A stretch of 64,000 bases of DNA, taken from JAEZPW01 sp035629075 (GTDB lineage: Bacteria; Acidobacteriota; Terriglobia; Terriglobales; Acidobacteriaceae). The notes below the pieces were generated by a model. The model was not told the origin of the DNA. It did not search any database and saw nothing but the letters and a program-made list of their open reading frames with translations. This document shows positions 43,349 through 52,301 of this stretch, one piece after another. The position numbers were made by a program, and so were the translations under genes. The first letter of the stretch is position 1. Each line of letters opens with the position of its first letter. Where the stretch lies: NCBI GenBank assembly GCA_035629075.1, contig DASPIK010000050.1:74614-138613 (forward strand), read 5' to 3'.

Positions 43349-44020
43349 CTACGGCTTTTGAAACAGGAGGCAGTACATCGAACCCGGCCAGTTTATGGCC
43401 GGATGTAGAAGGCGAAAGCCCGCACGCGTAACCTCGTCGATCACGATGTCTTCGCGGATTCCGTGGCCGCCGCGGTTTTCGGGTATTCCCTTGGGTGTCC
43501 ACGGGGCGAGTAGCCAGAGGGGAGGGAAGTCGATAATGGCCAGCACGCCACCCGGTCGAAGGGCCGCGAACAAGCTTCGATTCATCTCGCCTGGTTTAGT
43601 CAGATGGTGGTACGCACCGCGCAAGTAAACCGCAGTGACAGAGCCTGGCGGCAGTTCCGATCCCTCCGGGGTTCCAGGCAGGACGGTGATGTTCTTCGGC
43701 GTGAGCTTCCTCGCCTTCCTTTGAAGACCGCGCACTCTGGCCGGGTCAGAGTCCGTAGCGATCAGGAGTCCAGTGGGCCCAAGCCGCTTCGCGACTCGGA
43801 AGGCCATGGCGCCCCTGCCCGCACCAACCTCAGCCACTCGAGCGCCGCTCAGGGCACCGACCAAGGCCGCCAGCTTGGCAGCTTCAATGTTCAGCCGGTT
43901 GCTTCGGTATCGCAGGGCGTAGATGGTGGCCGCTAACCCAAGCGATGCAACGACCGCCAGCGCGCCCGGCCGGATTGGAAATGAGTCCTTTGCTCGAATA
44001 GCCGATCTGCAGTTGAGCAC
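43349..44020 (-). CDS. Class I SAM-dependent methyltransferase, membrane-anchored
   Basis: A 223-residue protein. One hydrophobic segment (GALAVVASLGLAATIYALRY, about 20-40) precedes a Rossmann-type methyltransferase domain: motif I VAEVGAGRGAMAFRVA, the acidic DSD of motif II, and a late FPPLWLL. It may act on a membrane or quinone-like substrate, which cannot be read. GTG 44020 is chosen because GGGAG precedes it; the frame runs to a TTG at 44110. Confidence 0.82.
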   Translation of the reverse strand: MLNCRSAIRAKDSFPIRPGALAVVASLGLAATIYALRYRSNRLNIEAAKLAALVGALSGARVAEVGAGRGAMAFRVAKRLGPTGLLIATDSDPARVRGLQRKARKLTPKNITVLPGTPEGSELPPGSVTAVYLRGAYHHLTKPGEMNRSLFAALRPGGVLAIIDFPPLWLLAPWTPKGIPENRGGHGIREDIVIDEVTRAGFRLLHPAINWPGSMYCLLFQKP

Positions 44021-44283
44021 GACGCAACTCCCGATGAGAACCGGTGTTACAGAATAGGTCGGGGCCGCCGTGATGAGATGCTCGCGTTGAAGTCGATGTT
44101 GCTGACGCAAATCTTACGGCAGCATGCGTCCGTACCGGTAGAAGACGAATCCAATGAAGGGTGGGCTTCGTGCCGATGCCGGTGTAGAACGGAGATGTAC
44201 GCCCTTTACGGCGTATAATTGAGGTATACGGGAAGAGGCCCTTCCGGTGGTCTTACACTGGGAAATGTAAAGGGAGAAGTGTT

Positions 44284-45390
44284 ATGAGGTCTCGCGCGCT
44301 TTCTGCAGTGGCGCTTCTGCTTGCTTTTGCGCTGAGTATAGTTCCTGTCGCCAGTGCGCAGCAGAGCCAGTCGTCCACGCCCGACAACAATGCCCCTAAT
44401 GTTGCGACTGACCCGTCTGCAGTGCCCTCTGACAAGGAGACCATGAAGGCCGACAAGGCCAAGAACGACGGGTCGAAGAACGACGTCGATGCGATTGGTA
44501 ATCGTAAAATCGGGGGCGGCAAGGGCCTTGGTAACTGGTACTCGCTGGAGAAGGAAATCCGGATGGGCAAGGAATATGCCCAGCAGGTAGAAGCGAGCGT
44601 GAAACTCGTGCAGGACCCGGTCGTGAACGAGTACGTGAACCGGGTCGGGCAGAACCTGGTACGGAATTCGGATGCGCGTGTGCCGTTCACGATCAAGGTC
44701 ATAGATTCTGACGAACTTAATGCGTTCGCACTGCCCGGCGGGTTCTTCTACGTCAACTCTGGACTTATTCTCGCTGCCGACGAGGAAGCCGAATTGGCCG
44801 GCGTTATGGCGCACGAAATAGCGCACGTCGCCGCGCGACATGCCACGCGTCAGATGACGCGAGGTCAGTTGGCGAATTTTGCTACCATTCCACTGATCTT
44901 TGTGGGAGGCGGGATTGGATATGCAGTACGTTCGGCCGCTGGGATCGGCCTTCCGCTCACGTTCCTGACTTTCTCGCGCGGCTTTGAGGAGGAAGCGGAT
45001 TTCCTGGGGCTCCAGTATATGTACAAGGCTGGCTACGATCCTCAGGCGTTCATCAGTTTCTTCGAAAAGATACAGGCGAAGGAGAAGAAGAAGCCAGGTT
45101 CGCTGGCAAAGGCGTTCAGCACGCACCCGCAGACTCCTGACCGGATTGAGAAATCGCAGGAGGAAATTGCACACGTCCTGCCGGCGCGAGATCAGTACGT
45201 GGTTAGCACTTCCGAATTCGACGACATCAAAACCCGGCTGGCATCTATAGAGAATCGCCGGAAGCTGGACGACGACAAGGAAGGCAATCGACCTACGCTG
45301 CGTCGAACAACGCAGGCTGACAAGGACGGCAAAGACGGAAAGACTGCCGATGATGATCGTCCGACTTTGAAGCGGCGGGACAACGAATAG
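44284..45390 (+). CDS. M48-family exported metalloprotease
   Basis: A 368-residue zinc protease. Signal peptide (RSRALSAVALLLAFALSIVPVASAQ), an acidic/Asn-rich linker (25-80), then the protease with HEIAH (177-181) and the third ligand in FEEEADFLGL (about 235-241). BepA/LoiP-like enzymes of this type degrade misassembled outer-membrane proteins. The last 60 residues are Lys/Asp/Arg-rich and probably disordered. A TATAAT box lies at 44214-44219. Confidence 0.92.
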   Translation: MRSRALSAVALLLAFALSIVPVASAQQSQSSTPDNNAPNVATDPSAVPSDKETMKADKAKNDGSKNDVDAIGNRKIGGGKGLGNWYSLEKEIRMGKEYAQQVEASVKLVQDPVVNEYVNRVGQNLVRNSDARVPFTIKVIDSDELNAFALPGGFFYVNSGLILAADEEAELAGVMAHEIAHVAARHATRQMTRGQLANFATIPLIFVGGGIGYAVRSAAGIGLPLTFLTFSRGFEEEADFLGLQYMYKAGYDPQAFISFFEKIQAKEKKKPGSLAKAFSTHPQTPDRIEKSQEEIAHVLPARDQYVVSTSEFDDIKTRLASIENRRKLDDDKEGNRPTLRRTTQADKDGKDGKTADDDRPTLKRRDNE

Positions 45391-45420
45391 CTAGCAAGTA
45401 AATTTTCAAGAATTAGCGTG

Positions 45421-45448
45421 CGCCGGGCTCAGGCCCGGCGTTTCGTTT
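45421..45448 (+). terminator. Terminator after the M48 protease gene
   Basis: CGCCGGGC (45421-45428) pairs perfectly with GCCCGGCG (45433-45440) around TCAG, followed by TTTCGTTTT. Confidence 0.85.
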
Positions 45449-45490
45449 TGCGAGGAAGAATCTGGCCGGTTTCCCCGAGATCGAATCTGC

Positions 45491-45721
45491 CTACCTGCGT
45501 TGCGGCTCAGACTGGAGCCTCTGCATCTTCATGGCATTTAATTCCAGGCTGTCACGGAAAAGCGTCTTGATGAGTTCCTGCTGGCTGGCAATCGTCCGGT
45601 TCTGCTCGAAAGCGACAGCACACATCGCGATACATGCGAAAAGCAGGAGAGCGACGATGCTGTTTCGGCGCATCCAGCCCCGGCTGTCCTGCACGACTTG
45701 AGTCTCTGGAAACAGGCGCAT
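45491..45721 (-). CDS. Small single-pass membrane protein
   Basis: A 76-residue protein. A basic N terminus with an RGWMRRNS step leads to one membrane segment (IVALLLFACIAMCAVAF, about 22-38). A polar helix (QNRTIASQQELIKTLFRDSLELNAMKMQRLQSE) follows and could form a coiled coil. No family is recognised. The segment order suggests a C terminus outside the cytoplasm, but this is not certain. Convergent with the M48 gene. Confidence 0.6.
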   Translation of the reverse strand: MRLFPETQVVQDSRGWMRRNSIVALLLFACIAMCAVAFEQNRTIASQQELIKTLFRDSLELNAMKMQRLQSEPQRR

Positions 45722-45806
45722 AGGACTGCTTGGAACTCGACACGCCGTCTGGAGTTGTTCCGGGTGCTACCGGGAATGTGAAAAGCGCCGAGGTACTAAC
45801 GCGGCA

Positions 45807-46100
45807 CTACGCGGCTTTAGCCTGCACGGCCGTGGTCTCCGCTGTCTTGCCGATGTTCTCGCCAGGGGCGGTGATTACCTTCATGCGGGCCCAGTCGTAC
45901 GCGAACTCTCTACCGCAGTCCAGGCATACGACATAGGTGCCAGTAACGGAGGCCGCTTCGGACCGGCGCGGCCCCGGCTTAGCAGTGATTGGAAAGCTAT
46001 AGCGCTTATGCGAGCATCCGAAAAGGACGTCAAAAAATCCAGCTAACACGGCCCACCCCCGATCCTGGCGACTCTCCGTTTGCCTGGGAGGCTGAAACAT
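45807..46100 (-). CDS. Small zinc-ribbon-like protein
   Basis: A 97-residue protein with a conserved-looking core: GFFDVLFGCSHKRYSFPITAK and TYVVCLDCGREFAYDW, which gives a Cys-His and a CxxC pair that could bind zinc. The C terminus is Ala/Thr-rich. No family name is recognised. The start may be the listed ATG or a GTG about 17 codons later. Confidence 0.6.
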   Translation of the reverse strand: MFQPPRQTESRQDRGWAVLAGFFDVLFGCSHKRYSFPITAKPGPRRSEAASVTGTYVVCLDCGREFAYDWARMKVITAPGENIGKTAETTAVQAKAA

Positions 46101-46239
46101 GCCTCAGCTACTTAGATTCGTTTCGAGGTGAAAAGGTGGCGTGGAATGTACCAAAGGGAAAAAGAGGGCGGTAGGCGATGCGGGGCGACGGCGATTATCG
46201 GCTGGAGGTCCGCTGGCCGACGCCCCGAAAAAAACCACC

Positions 46240-46497
46240 TTAAGCTTCGTTTTTCTTGGCGACCTTAGAGGTTTCGCACTTTTTCAGGATGGCAGAGCGC
46301 AGGCGGGAGCGAAGATCGTCGGGAAGCTCGTACAATTCGGTGCCCCGGTAAATCTCGATCGTCTGCTTCGTGGTGTTGCAAACGACGTAACAGTTGTGGC
46401 ACCAGGCGAGGTGTTCGTCCAACTCGGCCTTTGTGTCGGCATCGATCACGCCGTCCAGGTAGTCAGTAAGCTCTTTGAGAAAGTCAGAGCAGTTCAC
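46240..46497 (-). CDS. Zinc-finger anti-sigma factor
   Basis: An 85-residue ZAS-type anti-sigma factor. The zinc motif H29-x3-C33-x2-C36 (HLAWCHNC) is exact, preceded by ELTDYLDGVIDADTKAELDEH, a typical helix. No membrane segment is visible, so it is cytosolic and probably redox- or metal-sensitive. Its ATG overlaps the sigma factor stop by 4 nt, as expected for a sigma/anti-sigma pair. Confidence 0.9.
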   Translation of the reverse strand: MNCSDFLKELTDYLDGVIDADTKAELDEHLAWCHNCYVVCNTTKQTIEIYRGTELYELPDDLRSRLRSAILKKCETSKVAKKNEA

Positions 46498-47123
46498 TTG
46501 TTCCCGTCTCCGTTGTCCCGACGTTTGAAGTACTTGGTCAAACGCTCCCGCAATTGCAACCTGGCCCGAAGGAGCCTCGATTTCACGGCCGGGATGCTGA
46601 GGTTCAGTGCATCAGCAGTCTCTTCGGTCGAGAGGCCCTCCACGTCGCGTAGTACGAACACCGTGCGGAAGCTGGGAGGCAGACCGTTGATGGTCTTGGT
46701 CAGGATCTGCTTCAGTTCCGCCTGCGTGTACTGCTGCTCCGGGTTCGGCGACCAGTCAGCTATCTCGCGAGGAATCGAGTCCTCTTCGGTCTTGACATCC
46801 TCGTCGAGCGATACCGTTCTTTCCGGGCGGCGACGGCGCAGTTTCATGAGCGCCTCGTTCACCGCGATCCGAACCAACCAGGTGTAGAACTTCGACTGCT
46901 CCTGGAATTGGGTCAGATTACCGTAAGCTTTCATGAACGCGTCCTGCACTACGTCTTCGGCGTCTTCCCGGTTTTGCGTAATGTGCTGCGCAATGCGGAA
47001 GACGTTTCGGTCGTATCGCCTGACGAGTTCTTCGAAAGCCCCGATGTCACCGCCTTTGGCGGCCCGGACAAGTTCCAGCTCATCGCTGGGAGGCTCGTTC
47101 ACTTTTGTTTGGATGGTAGCCAT
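46494..47123 (-). CDS. ECF (sigma-E-like) RNA polymerase sigma factor
   Basis: A 209-residue group IV sigma factor. Region 2 (about 28-95) has FEELVRRYDRNVFRIAQHI and the -10-reading DVVQDAFMKAYGNL segment; region 4 (about 150-200) has LRDVEGLSTEETADALNLSIPAVKSRLLRARLQLRERL. An acidic linker joins the two. The paired zinc anti-sigma factor suggests envelope or oxidative stress control. The promoter lies in the 254-bp gap it shares with the next gene. Confidence 0.95.
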   Translation of the reverse strand: MATIQTKVNEPPSDELELVRAAKGGDIGAFEELVRRYDRNVFRIAQHITQNREDAEDVVQDAFMKAYGNLTQFQEQSKFYTWLVRIAVNEALMKLRRRRPERTVSLDEDVKTEEDSIPREIADWSPNPEQQYTQAELKQILTKTINGLPPSFRTVFVLRDVEGLSTEETADALNLSIPAVKSRLLRARLQLRERLTKYFKRRDNGDGNK

Positions 47124-47317
47124 GTACTCGTCGATTCAGGAATTCGGGGACAGAAACGCCCGCTCCTGTTTCGTATTGTAATGGGTTCGCGGAAGTTCGT
47201 GGCGAGATTTTGACGTAGGCGAACATCACGTTTTCAAGTCACGAAAATAGTGCTTATCGGCGCATGTATCCTGATCCGAAGCTGCACGAAGGTAACCTGA
47301 GCCTGAGGTAATCCTCT

Positions 47318-47345
47318 TTGCTGGCCGTTGCACAGCCCCTATAAT
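47318..47345 (+). promoter_or_regulatory. Putative sigma-70 promoter
   Basis: TTGCTG (47318-47323), 16 bp, then a consensus TATAAT (47340-47345). It lies 33 bp before the ATG of the next rightward gene. Confidence 0.45.
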
Positions 47346-47377
47346 CGCGCAAGTCTCAGGAATGCTGTCCTGCTGCG

Positions 47378-48550
47378 ATGACTCAGAACGGTGAACTTCG
47401 CGAACTCGTAGAAGCTGTGGTGGCGGAAGCGCTGGATACACACGTTCGAGCGCTGCACGACGACATTGTAGGCCGTGTCGTGGACCGTCTGGCCGCGACC
47501 GTCCGGTGTGACGACGAATCGAGCACGTCACTGAAGTCTGCGATCGCGGCGATCGAGACGGGCACACAGCAGACTGAAATCCTGACAGCAATGGTCGATG
47601 GCGCAGCGGTGTTCGCAGCACGTACGGCGCTGTTCGTGCTTCGTGGCACGACTGCGGTCGGATGGCAGGCGCGCGGCTTCAAGGACAACGAAGCGATCAA
47701 GGTGCTGAGCATCGATGCGTCGACGGGACTAGCTAGCACCGCACTGGAACACAGAAGCACGGTAACAGGATCTGCAGCGACGTTCGATGGGAGGTTGAAC
47801 TCGGGGCTAGGTGTCTCTCCGAGCGCTAGTTGTGCCGTCATGCCGCTGATTGTTCGTGACCGAGTCGCCGCACTTCTATTCGCAGAAGGCGCAGCGGCCG
47901 GCCAGCAGCAAATCGATCTGCCCGCAATCGAGATCCTGGTGCGTGCGGCAGGTCTGTGGATCGAGCTAACTGCACTGCGAAAAGCCGCCGGAGTGACAGT
48001 CTCGCCTGTGCGTCCCCCAACGCAGGCTGCTGCAGGTGTGCCTGCAGGCAATGGCGCGGCGGCCTGCGGACGAACGACAGCATCGCACCTAGATACAACG
48101 ACCAGCGAAAACACTCCGCAAATCGCTCCGAGAACGACTGCACCAGAGGTTTCGGTAGCCTCTCGTGTGGACAGCGTTCGAACGATCACTGAACAGGCTC
48201 CGAATTCCAATTCGATGGGAACACCAAGCAGCTCCGACCCCGGTCACGCCATGCCCCCCGTTGCGGTAAGCAATTTAGAAAACGATGAAATTCACAAGAA
48301 GGCGCGTCGATTCGCGAAGCTGCTTGTCGACGAAATCGTCCTTTATAACCGGGACAAGGTTGCCGAGGGGCGTTCCAATCGCGATCTCTACGACCGATTA
48401 AAAGAGGATATCGATAAGAGTCGCGCCACTTTCGACAGACGCTACGCAGGGACTCCCGTGGCGCCACGCGACTACTTCACTGAGGCGCTCATCTCCGGCT
48501 TGGCGCAACAGAACGCCGATTTGCTCGGGCCGAACTTTGAGCGGTCATAG
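47378..48550 (+). CDS. GAF-like protein with conserved C-terminal helical domain, unknown
   Basis: A 390-residue protein. Residues about 55-205 have a GAF-like strand/helix pattern (ILTAMVDGAAVFAARTALFVLRG). A Pro/Ala/Thr-rich linker (about 208-300) follows. The final 90 residues form a charged helical domain: EIHKKARRFAKLLVDEIVLYNRDKV and LYDRLKEDIDKSRATFDRRY. No membrane segment or catalytic motif is seen. A sensory or scaffold role is possible. It precedes the lytic transglycosylase gene, which has its own promoter-like boxes. Confidence 0.7.
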   Translation: MTQNGELRELVEAVVAEALDTHVRALHDDIVGRVVDRLAATVRCDDESSTSLKSAIAAIETGTQQTEILTAMVDGAAVFAARTALFVLRGTTAVGWQARGFKDNEAIKVLSIDASTGLASTALEHRSTVTGSAATFDGRLNSGLGVSPSASCAVMPLIVRDRVAALLFAEGAAAGQQQIDLPAIEILVRAAGLWIELTALRKAAGVTVSPVRPPTQAAAGVPAGNGAAACGRTTASHLDTTTSENTPQIAPRTTAPEVSVASRVDSVRTITEQAPNSNSMGTPSSSDPGHAMPPVAVSNLENDEIHKKARRFAKLLVDEIVLYNRDKVAEGRSNRDLYDRLKEDIDKSRATFDRRYAGTPVAPRDYFTEALISGLAQQNADLLGPNFERS

Positions 48551-48705
48551 CAGTAGCTATGGGGTGGCGTGGGTGATCGTCAGATCCCAGTCGGGGCTAG
48601 TCCGGACAATTGCTGATTACCCGATTGCTACTGATGTACTCTGTCGCTTCTCCCGTCATCTAATTTTGTTCGACCTTCTCTGGTGATTCACAGTGATATC
48701 GCTGA

Positions 48706-48733
48706 TTGACCTTGGGTCGAGAGGCGTTACACT
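48706..48733 (+). promoter_or_regulatory. Putative promoter of the lytic transglycosylase gene
   Basis: TTGACC (48706-48711), 16 bp, then TACACT (48728-48733). The GTG start at 48746 is 12 nt past the -10 box, leaving a 5' leader of only a few bases. Confidence 0.5.
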
Positions 48734-48745
48734 GAAAACACTGCC

Positions 48746-51037
48746 GTGAGTATCCGAAGACTACTGCTTGCTCTCGTACTAGTGTCATTGATCGCCGGAG
48801 TTGTTCCGGCGCAGGCCGCTGCTGCCAAGACGTCGGCAAAAAAGGCTGCTAAGCCATCCCCGAAATCTAAGCGATCTAAGGCGGGAAAAACGAAAGCCGC
48901 GACAAAAAAGCAGAGTGCTGAAACATTGCCGCGCCTACGACGCATGAACGAGGCGTTTGTCGCGTCGGTAGACCTGAAACCGATGGCGCGACAGTTGCTC
49001 CAGGCTCGAACGCCGGCAGCCTATAGGGGCGTTGAACGATACGCGACAAGGCATGCGGGGACGGACGCCGGATCGATGGCCAACCTGGTGCTCGGATACG
49101 CTCGAATTCTCGACCGAGACTACGCAAACGCGGTCGCTCCGCTGAAGAAAGCGCGAAGGGGAGAACTCGCGGACTATTCCGACTATTTCCTCGCATCTGC
49201 GTACGCCGGCACCGCTCAAGCTGAACAAGTCATTTCCATTCTGAAGGATTTCGGATCTAACCATGGCGATTCGCTGTTTCTGCGCGATGCGATCGTAATC
49301 TACGCCGAGGCACTGACAGCAGTAGGACGCCCACAGGACGCCATCGCGGAATTGGAAGGGTTCAGGCAGCCAGAGCGAGCGGACGTGAACCTGGCGTTGG
49401 CGCACGCACACATGAAGGCTGGTGATGCGAGCAAGGCGTCTGAGTTGCTTCGTCGCATTTACGTCTATATGCCGCAGGCGAGCGAGACGGTCGACGCTCG
49501 CGTGAACCTGGATTCATTGACGTCCGCCGGGGCCGCTGCTTCGCTTAGCTTCGCGGAGCGCAAGATGAGGGCCGACCTGCTCGCGAGATCAGGCCGCTGG
49601 ACAAGTGCAGGCGATGAATACCGCGCGTTGGTGAACGAGGCATCTCCTGAGGACCGCCCAGTGGTCCAAGCCGCGCTTGGCATGGCTCTCCATCGCACAA
49701 ATAGGGACGAGGAAGCCAGAGCGTTGCTGGAGTCGATTCCAGAATCGACCGGTGAACACAACGCTCAGCGCCTGCTTGCTCTTGCAGAGATCGCCCGAAC
49801 CGATCGCGATGAGGATCGGTTCAAGGACATCCTTTCGCGAATGCGGCAGAACCACAGCAGGAGTCCGTATTTCGAAGACGCACTTTTGCTCGGCGGAAAT
49901 ATGTACTTGCTGAAGCCGGACTATGACCGCGCGATCGATTACTACCGCGAGTTGCAGCAGAGGTTCCCGACGGGTAAGCGAGGCGCCTACGCACATTGGA
50001 AAGCCGCATGGCTGAGCTTTCGGCAGGGGCGAAAAGACGAAGCAAAAAAGCTTTTCGAACAGCAGTTGGAGTGGTACCCGACATCACCCGAAGTCGCTGC
50101 TGCTATGTATTGGCGCGCTCGCCTCGCCGAAGATGATGGCGATCACGCAAAGGCTAAAGCTTGGTACGCGAAGCTGGCCGATGTGTTCAAGCACTACTAC
50201 TATGCTGAGCTTGCACGTGGGCGCCTGCAGCAGTTGGGAGCGGCCACCGACGATGGACCAAACGACGCCACTTTGCAGAAGATTCCGGTCCCGATACCGC
50301 CTGCTCAGTTCGTCGGTGGCACTCCTGCAAAGGATTTCCGCGCACAACGTGCCCGGTTGCTCGAGAATGCAGGCATGATCGACTTTGCGGCGCGCGAATT
50401 GCGAGCCGCTGTGGAGGATGGCGGTGCCGGATGGGCGACCCGGGAAATTGCGCGAATGTATCGCGAGTTAGGCCGCTATGATCGCGCACTTCAGACACTG
50501 AAGCGAGCAGTGCCGTCTTATTACGCGCTGGAGATAACGTCGCTTCCGAGGGAGGCATGGGAAGGCCTGTTCCCGAGACCATACTGGACCGACTTGCGCC
50601 GCTATTCGATGGTAAACGGGCTCGATCCTTTTGTGGTTGCTTCGCTGATCCGGCAGGAATCCGAGTTCAATCCTGGAGCGCTTTCGAAGGCGAATGCTTA
50701 TGGCCTGATGCAGTTGTTGCCGGGAACGGGGCGGTCCGTCGCGCGATCACTGGGAGTGCGCCGATTCCAGACTGCCAGCCTGCTGTCGCCCAACATGAAC
50801 ATGCAACTAGGCACGCGTCATTTCCGTGAACTCGTTGACCGGTACGACGGAAAGCTGGAGTATGCGCTTGCGGCTTACAATGCGGGGGCGCACAGGGTCG
50901 ATACTTGGCTGACTAACGGCACTTATCGGGACACCGAAGAGTTTGTAGAGTCGATTCCGTTTACGGAGACGCGAGAGTATGTGCAGGCCATCATGCGGAA
51001 CGCCAGCATCTATAAGCGCCTTTACGCCACGCCCTAA
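48746..51037 (+). CDS. Exported soluble lytic transglycosylase (Slt70-like)
   Basis: Cleaves peptidoglycan glycan strands to anhydroMurNAc ends, the substrate class later handled by NagZ/AnmK at 21-23 kb. Of 763 residues, the first 25 are a signal peptide and 30-60 are Lys/Ala-rich. A long alpha-superhelical TPR-like region (about 65-600) follows. The C-terminal lysozyme-like domain has catalytic Glu638 in RQESEFNPGALS, then AYGLMQLLPGTG and LAAYNAGAHRVDTW. GTG 48746 is the start. Confidence 0.93.
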   Translation: MSIRRLLLALVLVSLIAGVVPAQAAAAKTSAKKAAKPSPKSKRSKAGKTKAATKKQSAETLPRLRRMNEAFVASVDLKPMARQLLQARTPAAYRGVERYATRHAGTDAGSMANLVLGYARILDRDYANAVAPLKKARRGELADYSDYFLASAYAGTAQAEQVISILKDFGSNHGDSLFLRDAIVIYAEALTAVGRPQDAIAELEGFRQPERADVNLALAHAHMKAGDASKASELLRRIYVYMPQASETVDARVNLDSLTSAGAAASLSFAERKMRADLLARSGRWTSAGDEYRALVNEASPEDRPVVQAALGMALHRTNRDEEARALLESIPESTGEHNAQRLLALAEIARTDRDEDRFKDILSRMRQNHSRSPYFEDALLLGGNMYLLKPDYDRAIDYYRELQQRFPTGKRGAYAHWKAAWLSFRQGRKDEAKKLFEQQLEWYPTSPEVAAAMYWRARLAEDDGDHAKAKAWYAKLADVFKHYYYAELARGRLQQLGAATDDGPNDATLQKIPVPIPPAQFVGGTPAKDFRAQRARLLENAGMIDFAARELRAAVEDGGAGWATREIARMYRELGRYDRALQTLKRAVPSYYALEITSLPREAWEGLFPRPYWTDLRRYSMVNGLDPFVVASLIRQESEFNPGALSKANAYGLMQLLPGTGRSVARSLGVRRFQTASLLSPNMNMQLGTRHFRELVDRYDGKLEYALAAYNAGAHRVDTWLTNGTYRDTEEFVESIPFTETREYVQAIMRNASIYKRLYATP

Positions 51038-51061
51038 CCGCTACATATAGCATGCAGAACA

Positions 51062-51092
51062 AAGGCGCGCTGCGCACAGCGCGCCTTGTTCG
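51062..51092 (+). terminator. Terminator after the lytic transglycosylase gene
   Basis: AAGGCGCGCTG (51062-51072) pairs perfectly with CAGCGCGCCTT (51077-51087) around CGCA, followed by GTTC. The T run is short. Confidence 0.7.
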
Positions 51093-51130
51093 TGCATCGT
51101 GATCAGCGGGGGTGAGATGCAGAGCGGCGT

Positions 51131-51586
51131 TTATGGACGGGTCTGTGCTGTAGGTCTGCCGCGATTCGGCTGTGATGCCTGCCAGATGGCTGATGAACCC
51201 GCGCCGATGAGCGTGCCGGCAACTAAGCCGTCATCACATCCACAGATAGTCCAACCCAAGCCGCTGCCAAGGGCAGTATGGCCCAAGAGCATAGTCCAAG
51301 GCCGCCATGCGCCACCGGCATTTCTGTTGGCATGAACGTAAGCTGTAGAGGCGGCTCCTCCGCCGATCAGCATTCCCTTGGTTACGTCATTGCCGCTTCC
51401 GACCAGAACACCGACGGCCGCTCCAATTGCCGCGCCACCTGCGACCGAGAACAAGTACCGGTGTCGCTTGGCATTGATGCCCTGCAGGTCTCGAGCTGTA
51501 ACCTCCCTGTCGGCGGCGAATGCGGCAGGCGCAACGAACGTGACCAACAGGCACAGTGGCAGCAATATCCCCAAGAATCTCTTCAT
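51131..51586 (-). CDS. Exported glycine-zipper protein, unknown
   Basis: A 151-residue protein with a signal peptide (MKRFLGILLPLCLLVTFVAPAAFA). Two Gly-rich hydrophobic hairpins (GGAAIGAAVGVLVGSG and GSGLGWTICGCDDGLVAGTLIGAGSSA) resemble glycine-zipper motifs that insert in membranes. A strong GGGGAG ribosome-binding site precedes the ATG. Possible envelope component; role unknown. A 31-codon frame (51678-51583) overlaps its ATG by 4 nt. Confidence 0.75.
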   Translation of the reverse strand: MKRFLGILLPLCLLVTFVAPAAFAADREVTARDLQGINAKRHRYLFSVAGGAAIGAAVGVLVGSGNDVTKGMLIGGGAASTAYVHANRNAGGAWRPWTMLLGHTALGSGLGWTICGCDDGLVAGTLIGAGSSAIWQASQPNRGRPTAQTRP

Positions 51587-51797
51587 GTGTTGTACTCCCC
51601 TGTCCCCTTGAAACGGCTGTGAGCCAGGTTGTATTTGCTGGATTCGATGGTGCGGAACACCGCCGAGATGTCGGCCATTGTGCCGGAGTGCTCGAATAGG
51701 GCAGCTTGCGCCAGCTCACGCGAGAACCACGTGAACAGAACGCAAAACGGTAGGGTGAATTGTCGTCAGAAGCAATAGGCGAGCGCTATGTCAGGAA

Positions 51798-52301
51798 CTA
51801 AGCTGTTTCCTGGTTTGGGTTCTTCTGAAATAGGATTTCGCCAACCAGCAGGAAGGCTCCCACCACGATCGCCATGTCGGCTACATTGAACGCAGGCCAG
51901 TGATACGAGCCGATGTAGAAGTCGAGAAAGTCAACTACGTAGCCCGCGATCAGGCGATCGCACAAATTCCCAATTGCTCCACCCAAGACAAGGGCCAGTC
52001 CTATGCCCGTAGCGGTGATGACGTGACCGTTCTTCCAGAGCAGGGCGGTTACAACAACTAGCGCGACAACTGAGACTACAACGAGTACCGCGATCTTCCA
52101 CTCGGAAGGGGAGTCGTCGAACAGTCCGAATGCCGCTCCCCGGTTCTGCACGTGGGTAAGACGAAACAGACCGGGGATCACGGCGATGGTGTCGTGAAGC
52201 GGGATATCCTTTGCGACAAGCCACTTCGTGAACTGGTCGAGCACGAACACAGCGAGTGAGATCAAGAAGTGATACTTGCGCATTACGTGTTTCTGAGACA
52301 T
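51798..52301 (-). CDS. lspA: Lipoprotein signal peptidase (signal peptidase II)
   Basis: Cleaves the signal peptide of prolipoproteins after lipid attachment. Catalytic Asp dyad: D115 in GNLCDRL and D142 in FNVADMAI. Four membrane segments and the N-terminal DQFTKWLV are present; length (167) is normal. Its ATG overlaps the ileS stop by one base (TAATG), so it is translated from the ileS mRNA. A methionine at position 7 is an alternative start. Confidence 0.95.
   Translation of the reverse strand: MSQKHVMRKYHFLISLAVFVLDQFTKWLVAKDIPLHDTIAVIPGLFRLTHVQNRGAAFGLFDDSPSEWKIAVLVVVSVVALVVVTALLWKNGHVITATGIGLALVLGGAIGNLCDRLIAGYVVDFLDFYIGSYHWPAFNVADMAIVVGAFLLVGEILFQKNPNQETA

Noticed and set aside
44206..45174. 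322-residue open frame on the - strand opposite the M48 protease
   Set aside because: Shadow of a gene with clear catalytic motifs. It lacks any family signal.
47383..48210. 275-residue minus-strand frame opposite the GAF-like gene
   Set aside because: Shadow of the rightward gene, which has the better promoter and start.
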